Positions 55,931 through 64,000 of a stretch of DNA of 64,000 nt are shown one piece after another. Each line of letters starts with the position of its first letter. The stretch's first letter is position 1. The translations under genes and the position numbers were made by a program. The notes under the pieces were generated by a model. That model searched no databases. It was not told where the DNA came from and was given only the letters and a program-made list of their open reading frames with translations. The stretch is from assembly GCF_003573695.1 (NCBI RefSeq), contig NC_039358.1:192362418-192426417 (forward strand). Reading direction: 5' to 3'. Source of the DNA: Papaver somniferum (lineage: Eukaryota; Streptophyta; Magnoliopsida; Ranunculales; Papaveraceae).

Positions 55931-56817
55931 AAATAATATTACTTTCTCACAACTTAAAATATATAATATAGCAAGGGTAAGAAATGATCATTCCCATAGA
56001 GAGGATCTAGGTTGTCAAGTTGTTTCGGTTTCCTATATAAACAAGGGGGATTTCTGATTTTTATGTAAAGGAAAATAAACTAAAAGAAAATAATGAAATA
56101 AACAAGCAAATCAATAAGATGACAAAACTAGTGACAAAACCCCTAGGTGAACAAACTAGTGATAAGAAAAAACCGGTCATATTATTTCTACCAAATAAAA
56201 ACCGTTTCAAATAAAACTGGGACAAAAACCCCAAGTCAAATGATAATGAGAAAATTTAACTTTTTTTATTTAAAAAAAACCCAAATGTACCCTTTTATCT
56301 TTTCTTCTTCTTCTTCTTCTTCTTCTTCTTCTTCTCTGATTTCTTCTTTCTTCCGTCTCCTTCTCCCACCACCTTCATCACCAGCAGCAACAATGGATCT
56401 CCACGAGAAGAACGACGCTGATTCAAGAGATGAAGAATTCGAAATACGTTTTCTCTCAATCATTAGTTCATTCATTTCCCTAAAACTGAGAAAAGAAAGA
56501 GAAAGCAGCAGCCGATGCTGTTAAATCCGAGAGACCAGATCGAGACGCTGATTGAGAAATTGAGAAGGAAATAAGATTTGAGATGATGTTCATAGAGCGT
56601 AGAGAGGAAGAATCAGCAATAAACTGTTGCTAGAATTTATTGAGATCGATAAACAATGAAGAAATTAGGGTTTATGTTCTGATGCTGAGCTGTGGATGCA
56701 TTTGATTCAAGAATACAGATAAAGACAGATGGAGAGTTGGGTTTGGTGCTGTTTAAGAAGACATGTTGCTGTTAATCTCAGAGATGAAGAAGAAATTGAT
56801 GAAATCAGGGTTTCGAT
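55927..56817 (+). other. Start of the foreign block in the Sirevirus, with a (TTC)n microsatellite
   Basis: The first 190 bp (TGCGTCAAAAATAATATTAC...) are related to 61788-61975 (TGCATCAAAAAATATATTAA...), a repeat that may be an LTR or element end. A (TTC)n run lies at 56303-56336. A CT-rich, leader-like stretch with an ATG at 56393 follows (MDLHEKNDADSRDEE), without a known domain. Frames on the other strand are microsatellite artefacts. Confidence 0.45.
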
Positions 56818-57841
56818 TTGAATCTCCAAACGAAGAACAGGAAGGGAATTGGGTCTGTCGATAAGAGCAGAATCAAACAAGAAATTGGTGATGTTAATCT
56901 CAGAAGACCTGTTGGGTTTGGTGAACAAGTTGTTGCTGGTTGGCCTTCTTGGCTTAGTGTTGTTGCTCTTGAAGCTATTCATGGTTGGATTCCTCTTCGT
57001 GCTGAAAGTTTCGAGAAATTGGAAAAGGTAAGGGTTTTTTCTTCTTCTTTTGTTATTTTGCTACGATTTTTTATTGTTCTTGAATTGCTCATTTCTGGTC
57101 TAATTTGTGTCGTTATACATCGGAATGTTGAAGTGGATTAGTACGTCGACAAGGTATTTTTGTATTTGTTCATGTGCTGCAATTATGTGAATACTGCAAT
57201 TTTCTGACTGTATCTTTAGATTGGACAAGGTACATACAACAGTGTTTTCTGAGCACGAGAGCTTGCAACTGGGAGGATGCTTGCCTTAAAGAAAGTTCGG
57301 TTCGATAACTTTGAGCCTGAAAGTGTGAGATTTATGTCGCGGGAAATAATGATTCTCCGCAAACTGGAGGGACTAATTACTTCTATACTGTCAACTAGTG
57401 TATATCTTGTTTTCGAGTACACGGAACATGATATTGCTGGTTTATCATCTTGTCCTGACATCAAGTTCAGTGAATCACAGGTTCGTATATATGGAACTCT
57501 GGATGTGTGTTCTAGTATTCGGGAATTACCAATGTTAAAGGGTTTGATTTGTTCATGTTGTGTAGGTTAAATGCTATATGCATCAACTACTATCTGGCCT
57601 TGAACACTGTCATTCAAGAGGTATAATGCACAGAGATATCAAGGGATCCAACCTTCTTGTTAGTGATGATGAAGCTCTGAAGATAGCTGATTTTGGCCTG
57701 GCAAATTTTGTTAGTGTCGGGCACATTCAACCATTAACTAGTCGAGTTGTTACTTTATGGTATCGGCCTCCTGAACTTTTGCTTGGATCCACCAGTTATG
57801 GGAAATCTGTTGATCTATGGAGTGTTGGTTGTTTATTCTGT
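56818..57841 (+). pseudogene. CDK-like (CDKC/At1g54610-type) protein kinase gene fragment, three exons
   Basis: Exon 1 (to 57027) encodes AGWPSWLSVVALEAIHGWIP and SFEKLEK, the N-terminal signature of plant cyclin-dependent-like Ser/Thr kinases. Exon 2 (57220-57480) has the Gly loop IGQGTYNSVF, the Lys in VALKK-type LALKKVRFDNFEPESV, and EHDIAGLSS. Exon 3 (57566-57837) has HRDIKGSNLL, DFGLANF and VTLWYRPPELLLG, and ends at WSVGC, where similarity stops before the rest of the C-lobe. GT-AG introns are retained. Defects: TGA at 57250-57252 (from CGA by the family pattern, a likely methyl-CpG transition), loss of about 6 codons after ILRKL, and the missing C-terminal half. It is a DNA-level captured fragment, not an active gene. 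Confidence 0.85.
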
Positions 57842-58904
57842 TGATATGCTGTGTGTTTGACTCAAAGGGTTCAGGTTGTTGATATGGTTGATTGGGTCTG
57901 TGGTGTTGAATACCAACTCGCAGATGGAAGGAAATGGAGTATGATAGGAGCAGTTGTTGTTTCTTAAATGAAAGGGTTGCAGGAAGTGGTTTTAGGATGA
58001 TCTCGTAATCCGAGGAAGGAAAGAATTTGCTGGAGAAGGCAGTAAAGAAGTGCATTAGAAGTTACAGGAAAGTATGAGAGGCAGTGTTGTTGTTGTTGCA
58101 ACAGAAGTGCAATGCAGGGAAAGAGGTTCAGGTGATGGCAGTGATTGCAGGTCAGCTGAATGAGTTGGCGTTGCTGTAATGTAGAGAAGGAATGAAGCTG
58201 GTGATATGCTGTTGTTGTAGAGAATGTGCAAGAAGTCGAGCTGAATTTGCAGAGAAGCTTATGCTGTAAGCAGTGATAATGGCAGTTACAACATTGGTCT
58301 GTGATGGGTGTTTTGTCGCATACTGTTCAGGCCAGAGTATAAGGAGAAACGAGGGTTTCCGCTACAGATTAGTGAAATTCAGTGAAAGAGAAGGACATGG
58401 GAAGAGTTAAGAGCTCTCTGAGCTGAGATGCAAGATGGATGGTTTGATTTGGGTTCAGCTGATTAACGGAAGGATCAACAAGGGAGTAGATGCATGTGCA
58501 GTGACTGGTGCAGGTGGTGTTAGCTCAAGTGCAGGATTGTGCAGTTGCAGCATTGGTGGTGACTGAGCTAGCCGTGTTACAGGTGGTTGTGGTCATGATA
58601 ACTAGATAAAGATGGTGATGTGTTGGGGTTGCTTGCAATTGAGATTTTGAATACAAGACTGAGCCATGAAAGAAGAAAACAAGGTCGTGTGCTGGTGGAA
58701 TTGTAAACAAAAGAGCAAGGAAGGGAAGCTAATATGATGCTGGTGGAATTTTTGCTGGTGTCTGAGCATCAAGGAAGCAGTATTGTTGTTACCGAGCTGC
58801 TGTAACGCAGCAAGACTCTGCAATGTAATGAAGGTGTTGCAGGTAAGAACTGATGGTGCTGATGAGTTCGTGCTGAAGAACAGATTCATCCGAAAAACGA
58901 GACT
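57842..58904. other. Unassigned end of the foreign block
   Basis: About 1 kb of GT-rich sequence with repeated GCTGGTGGAATT-like words and no recognisable domain on either strand. The junction with the Sirevirus gag at about 58905 is not sharply marked, and no TSD matching the left side (55927) was found. Confidence 0.4.
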
Positions 58905-59665
58905 TTAAATAAAAGTTTTCATGCCTTTTTTAATATTCATCCGAACAGGTAAGAACAAATTCATGCCTTTTTTAAGTCTTTTAATATTAAAGAAAAGTTT
59001 TCCAGCCTTTTTATGTAAAATATTAACCTCTTTTAATTTTTGTCTAAAGAGCTTACATATATGTTGGTAATGGTCACACAAACCATCGAACATACATGAG
59101 CCTACAGAAGTGGTGGATGCATTATTAGGTTCTTCCGATGAAATCTTAATCACATCAGGTTTAACAAAGCCTAGACCTCGTTTATCTCTTGATTGACAAC
59201 AACTCTTTGAACAAGAATCAAGAAGAATATGATTTAGATTCTTTAAAGATCTAGATGTTTCTTTTTCATATTTCAAATCCTCAAGGGCTTTTGCTAAGGT
59301 AGCTTTGATTCAACTAACATGGCAACAATATCCTTGTTGATATGAATTTGATCATCCAACTCCTTTTGAAGAACCTTTTCTCTTTCAGATCCTTCTTGAA
59401 GATCAGAATTCTTGATATAAAGTTCACAATGAAGTCCATTAATTTTCCTTATCAATCGTTGTTTCTCATGACAAAGATTATCAATGACTTTAATCAAATC
59501 AATATTCAGATCAACATCGAGGGTTTCTTGAACACATTCAGGATCCGTTAATTAACTGCTCTCATCAAAGCAAGAGATCGTCATATCGGTTGTGACACCG
59601 TTAGTACACGAACCTGCTGTGATATCAAATACACCACCAACTTTTTTATTTTTGATACGAATATG
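58905..59665 (-). pseudogene. gag: Sirevirus gag, C-terminal remnant
   Basis: On the minus strand: a heptad-rich coiled coil (LCHEKQRLIRKINGLHCELY, EREKVLQKELDDQIHINKDI; 59500-59300) followed by a basic, Ser/Cys-rich part with DKRGLGFVKPDVI (about 59165). The coiled coil followed by an RGLG-type motif is characteristic of Sirevirus gag. The N-terminal capsid half and the zinc knuckle are absent, and stops interrupt (near 59550 and 59290). The next thing to the left is the foreign block instead of protease and integrase. Confidence 0.65.
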
Positions 59666-61593
59666 AACTAGTATAGTACTTTTAACACTCAAAAGATTCG
59701 AAAAAGTAAAAGCGCGCACACACACAAGAATTTTGTTAACAAGGAAACCGCAACTGCATAAAACCCCCGCGACCTCGTCCAGATTTGAACACCAAATAGT
59801 TTTAAGCCGCTACAGACACTAGCCTACTATCAGACTTCAGACTGTAATGTAGTTGAAACCGAATCCACACTCCAGGAGATTCAGTTATACTCGCGCTTAT
59901 TACGTCTCTTGAACCTAGCAAGGATCTACGCAATTGATTGCCTTATCTGACGTCCTTTACAACCTAAGAGTTGCTTCAGCTAAAGTGCAGACTTTCGATA
60001 CTAGTATGCCTCTAACAAATAAGCCTATTTGATTTCCGTTTAGATAAAGATCAAGGTGAGGAAATCTGTTTGCAATACAAGAAGCTAGAAAACCTCACAA
60101 ATCCAGAACTTATGACCCCCCTAAGAGCAGCCTAGATTCTTAAGCATATCTCAAGAAAAATCTTCAAAAGATCAATAAAAATCAGTTTTAAGATATATAT
60201 CTTGAGGAATCACAAAGTTTGAGACGAACATAACTTTGTAATTACGATATATCTTGCCCGAAAGAGATTAGGAAAACCTCGACAAAAAAAAATCAAGATA
60301 TGGATACACGAACTATCAACGTAAAGATAGTCTGACTTGGTTTAACGAATCCCCAAAGCGAATTCTTTTAGTTGCAAAACCTAAATATATTTCTCAGAGG
60401 AAAGCTAAGTTTATCGAGGGCGACTCTAGAATCAACTTGGACACAAAGTGTCAGGGATTGATTCTCAGTTGAAAGAGCATTTCTATTTATAGTTTTCCAG
60501 AGACCAATGGTTTCTTAGGATTTATGCTAAGATAACTTGAGTATCAATAAGCAAACACTTCTAAGTTTTTAAAATACAATAGAAGAATATGCACTAGGAA
60601 CTGGTTCTGGAACCTTGTTTAATGATTGTTCGATTTGGCAAGTATGCCAAAGAACTAAAGCAATTTGATGTTCAATTAAACACTTAAGAACTTAATCATG
60701 ATGCGCAGACATAAGTGTTTGAGTGACCAATGAAGTCTTAAAAGTATTTAAGGGAGTTCTAGGAATGCTAAACTTATTTAAAAAAATAAGTCTTTGAGCA
60801 TCTGCTAAAATATTTTGAGACAGTTGGTAGAATGGTTCGTGAACCGTTAGGCTTGTTCAAGAGTCAACGCGCAACGTTTTATGAACTGGGTTCGCCAACC
60901 CTACAAGATTACCGAACTTAGTTGACCACGGTCCGTGAACCGGTTTCATCAGCCGCTAGCCTAATACCAACTTTAGTAAATCAGTTCACAACGGTTCATG
61001 AACAGTTCCCATCTGAACTTGCGGTTGGCATCCTGTATTTCTGAAACTCAGATATCTACGGTTTGTGAAATGGTTCGCAAACCTACCACGAGAAAAAATA
61101 TTAGATAATTCAATATTTATCTCTTATGATATTTGAAACATTCCCACGTGATAAAATCATTTGCATGGACAAATTTCAATTGATCCACAAATTAATTCAC
61201 ACAATAAATTGTTTAGAACTAACATTGTTAGGATCGTTGAACATCTTTGATAGAATCATACTTCGAGACTTTTAACAAGACAAGCTTGTCTCGAAATTTC
61301 TTCTTTTTAAATCTACTAGAAGTCATACGACGTCGCCTCAGAAATATAGAATGGTAAGATAGTGCGTAAAATAGAATGGCTCAGTCTTCACATACCTGAT
61401 ACATAAGTTCTCCAAATTTCTTCGTCGATCTTCAGTCTTCAAGGGTGATGTATGATACTTAACTACAAAATTCTAACCTAGTCCGAGACTTGACTTATTA
61501 GACTAGAAATCAAGATATAGTTTTGATCATCTAATATTGACAACAAGCTTGAGATAGAAAAACTTATGGGTTCAACCGAGAATTGCTCTAACA
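59666..61593 (-). repeat. 5' (right) LTR of the Sirevirus-like element
   Basis: 60254-61580 matches the left LTR. 59760-60253 looks like further LTR or leader sequence but has no partner on the left, so the inner boundary is uncertain. In element sense the LTR opens TGTTAGAGCAATTCTC at 61593. GGTTCGTGAACCG-type words recur at 60834-61080. Confidence 0.65.
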
Positions 61594-62587
61594 CATGGTT
61601 TCTTCACATTTTCCACGACCTCCAGTTCACCACTAATTCACAACTTCCATTTCCTAGGAGGTCAGTTTGTACAGTTATACTCGACAAAAATAGATTCTTC
61701 AATCTATATCAGACAGAACAAAACTTCCGAAGAAGTTTATAATATATTTTCAGAGAAGCTGATCGCTTGTCGTTGTGCATCAAAAAATATATTAATTTCT
61801 CACTCAACAAAAATACAAGTGAAGTACATGTAAGAAGGTGTTCGTTCCACTGGAGGCTATTGTTGTTATGTAATTTCAGTTTCTTAAGTAACCAAGGGGA
61901 ATTTTTTTGATTTTATCAAAGCAATAAAACTAAATAAAAAGCAATAAAATAATTGGAAGTAATCCATAAGATGAAGATATTGGCCAAGGGATTGTATCGT
62001 TCACAAATATGTATTTTTATCAAAAACTAGAATTGGAAATTTAACCTCTCATTTATCAAAAGTCCTAGGATATATTGATCGCAAAAATATCTTGTTAATT
62101 TCCTGATTTTATCACAAACACATTAAAAGATGCAATTGTAAATTCTATCTAGAGAATGACCTAAAATGTAAAAGCACAATTAAGTTTACTCCCCTAGAGC
62201 ACTAAGTTCTATGAAAGACTAATCGATGCAATTGATATAAAACCTGTATACAATTTAACATAGGTTATGATTCATATGTGATTATAAAGATGTATTACTA
62301 CAAGTAATAACCTCACTGTGCTACTTATAATCAGAGCTAACAACTTTTGCGTATTGAAAACCCCAATAACGTAGTAGTCCGCTGTCATTCGAATCGGACT
62401 GAGTTGAGCTCTGAGGATCCGGCGACTAACTCAGTTTTCAGTTTTTTAACGCTTCTTCAATTTACTTACAATCTTCATTAATTTCAGGTGATTTTCATAC
62501 AATCTTCAAATGATTGGTGTCTCAGTCTATACTGGTTTTAATTCCTAATTTTATATTTGGTATTTTTTTGATTTGTGTCCTATAACT
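61594..62587. other. Unassigned stretch, then 5' UTR of the second LINE
   Basis: 61788-61975 is related to 55927-56118. The last 200 bp or so before 62588 are probably the LINE's 5' UTR (CT-rich, with TTTCAGGTGATT near 62485). No other feature seen. Confidence 0.4.
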
Positions 62588-63918
62588 ATGAGTTTTGAGG
62601 AAAAAAACGATGGTTCTGAGATGGATCCATCGATAGTAGATTTATCAAAAAACCTTGAAACTCATCCTTCGATTAATTTGATTAATGATCAAGATTATGA
62701 TAGATACAATTCATGGCGATTCTCTCTGATTGGTGGACTCGATTTTCTTCGTATTAAATTTTCAGAAGCACCTACCATTTTAAGAAATCAATGGAGTTTA
62801 ACAGGTCAATGTCAGTTGATTCCACTGGGTAAGGGCTTTTTTTTTACGATTAAACTAGCGAATGATGAAGATAAAAATTATATCAAATCTGGTAAGTGGG
62901 AAGTTCAGGATCAAGTTTTAAAAGTGAGGAATTGGATTCCAAATTTTAGATCGGAAAATCAACGTACATCAAAGGAAATGGTTTGGGTTCAATTTCAAGG
63001 GCTAAGTCTAGAATATTGGGATGAAAAAACTCTTTTCAAGATTGGTAAAGCAATTGGTAATCCAATTAAAGTTGATATAGCTACCCTGCAATATCATAGT
63101 GGATACTATGCTAAAGTTTTAATTAAAGTTGATTTAGCAAAATACATTCCAAATAAACTGTGGATTATTACAAGATATGGATCTTTCCCTCAAGGGGTGA
63201 TCTTAACCAACTTACCTAAGTTCTGTAATAACTGTAAGATTGTCGGCCATCTTCCTTCTGAGTGTAGATTTACCAAACAATCTTTTGCAACAATTGATAA
63301 TCAGAGGGTTTAACATCCACACCTTCAAAAAGTCAAAATAATGATACTTCTTTTTCAAACAATTTGGCTGCTCAGACTTCAGAGGTTTCATCTCCAATTT
63401 TTAAATCAGTTGAGATTACTCAGCCTATTTTACCAAATATTTCTGTTAGCACTAAAGAACCTTCTTCCTCTGGAAGTTTCTCAGCAAAAGTAGCAGAAGA
63501 ATTACTTGTTGAAGTTCCCTTTATGGATGTACTAGGAGGAATCTCCAAATCAGGTTTACCCCCTAACGCTAGTCTTGCAATTCAAATTAATAATAATCAA
63601 TATGAAGTTTTACAAGATAATGATAGCGAATACTCTAGCTTTGAGGATGGTGAAATTAAGGAGGTCAGTACTTCAAGTTTATTAGAATTTGGTTCCATAT
63701 CTCAACCTGTTACTTTTTTACAAAAGGATATTTCTATAACTCAATGTGTTCGTGATTCTACCGAAGCTAGTAAAGTTATTGGAAATGTGAAGAAAAAACC
63801 TTCAACAAAACCAGTAAAACCTATTTCAGTTGTTACAAGGAAGGATAGTAAAGGAATTTTGAAACATATGGTGGATAAAGGGAGTCTGACTCCTCCTCCT
63901 CAACCCCCATTTAAATGA
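62588..63918 (+). CDS. LINE ORF1: nucleic-acid-binding protein with a DUF4283-type domain and zinc knuckle
   Basis: ORF1 proteins of plant L1 elements bind the element RNA and help form the RNP. The likely start is ATG 62588 (MSFEEKNDGSEM). The N-terminal domain (residues about 40-190) shows WRFSLIGGL, LTGQCQLIPLGKGFFFTIKL, VQFQGLSLEYW, YHSGYYAKVLIKVDL and RYGSFPQGV. A CCHC knuckle follows (CNNCKIVGHLPSEC, 63223-63264). One frameshift near 63303 (the frame hits TAA at 63311) separates the C-terminal Ser/Thr-rich part, which runs in another frame to TGA at 63918. The start of ORF2 overlaps that stop. One lesion makes it recent but probably inactive. Confidence 0.75.
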
Positions 63919-64000
63919 AGGTTATCTTCTGGAATGTCAGAGGCCTTAAAAGACAAAAGGCCAAAGACAAACTACAATCTTTAGTTAATACAAGTAACCC
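63915..64000 (+). CDS. LINE ORF2, first 28 codons (endonuclease start), cut by the window edge
   Basis: ATG at 63915 overlaps the ORF1 stop as ATGA. The peptide MKVIFWNVRGLKRQKAKDKL is the N-terminus of the apurinic-type endonuclease of plant L1 ORF2, with the metal-coordinating Asn in WNVRG. RT and downstream domains would follow beyond 64000. The ATGA overlap suggests reinitiation as the way ORF2 is translated. Confidence 0.8.
   Translation, partial: MKVIFWNVRGLKRQKAKDKLQSLVNTSN

Larger units (their letters stand above)
49652..61593 (-). mobile_element. Sirevirus-like Ty1/copia retrotransposon, minus strand, heavily rearranged
   Basis: Left (3') LTR 49652-50980, long 3' non-coding zone with several polypurine motifs, pol remnant 52566-55930 split by a solo LTR, a foreign block 55927-58904, gag C-terminal part 58905-59665, and the right (5') LTR ending at 61593. 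The LTRs share about 1.3 kb (AGAGATTAGGA... to GGGTTCAACC). The right LTR starts, in element sense, TGTTAGAGCAATTCTC; the left lacks about 12 bp there. The Sirevirus branch is inferred from the Lys/Glu-rich gag coiled coil, the AAAGGGGGAGATT tract and the LTR opening. Protease and integrase are gone. Confidence 0.75.

Noticed and set aside
56266..56475. Glu-rich minus-strand ORF
   Set aside because: Produced by the (TTC)n microsatellite and the CT-rich leader.
57750..58889. Minus-strand ORFs rich in His/Gln/Ser
   Set aside because: No recognisable motif; they overlap the kinase exon at one end and GT-rich filler at the other.

Overview
This window is plant nuclear DNA from a transposon-rich intergenic region of a eudicot. 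It is AT-rich, its captured genes carry plant-type introns, and it is packed with Ty3/gypsy (Athila-like and Tat-like), Ty1/copia (Sirevirus-like), MULE/FAR1, LINE, SINE and Helitron sequence. My guess is a poppy relative, but I did not test this and hold it with low confidence. I see no undisturbed single-copy host gene. The host-derived genes present (a MAM33/p32 copy and a CDK-like kinase fragment) lie inside mobile or rearranged DNA.

The layout is a stack of nested insertions, most of them fixed by target-site duplications (TSDs). (1) 1-2610 is the 3' part of a Tat-like element: an antisense spliced gene running off the left edge, then a 3' LTR. It is inserted in the 5' LTR of Athila-like element C (2611-27128). 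(2) Element B (3348-10020, TSD TGCAC), a non-autonomous relative with one unknown ORF and no polymerase, sits in the same 5' LTR. (3) C's broken gag-pol occupies 11041-16310. (4) C's 3' LTR is split by a TIR transposon carrying a MAM33/p32 gene (18953-21718, TSD TATTATCA) and by a FAR1-type MULE (22259-26570). (5) C abuts a minus-strand Athila-like element G (27129-34679), which also holds a tRNA-derived SINE. (6) A second MULE (34680-43248, TSD GACCCCATT) has TIRs like the first and contains LARD-type element F (35275-42851, TSD GTAAT). F has gag, no pol, and a six-exon antisense gene. (7) A dead LINE (43266-46110), an unassigned stretch, and a Helitron 3' end (49219) follow. (8) A minus-strand Sirevirus (about 49652-61593) contains a solo LTR (52922-54408, TSD CTTAC) in pol and a 3-kb block with a kinase gene fragment in place of protease and integrase. 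(9) A plus-strand LINE runs off the right edge from 62588.

The most interesting signals are not genes. Elements B, C and G share a set of short hairpins downstream of their last ORF. These have conserved loops (GGMTGA, AGGNAA, GAGGAC) and stems that differ between elements while staying paired. The GAGGAC hairpin lies just 5' of a purine-rich tract, once internally and again just before the 3' LTR. Because B lacks a polymerase but keeps these hairpins and about 1 kb of related 3' non-coding sequence, they are candidates for the RNA signals by which B uses the machinery of C- or G-like partners. The second theme is antisense genes in Tat-like elements: two separate copies here carry an opposite-strand gene with introns.
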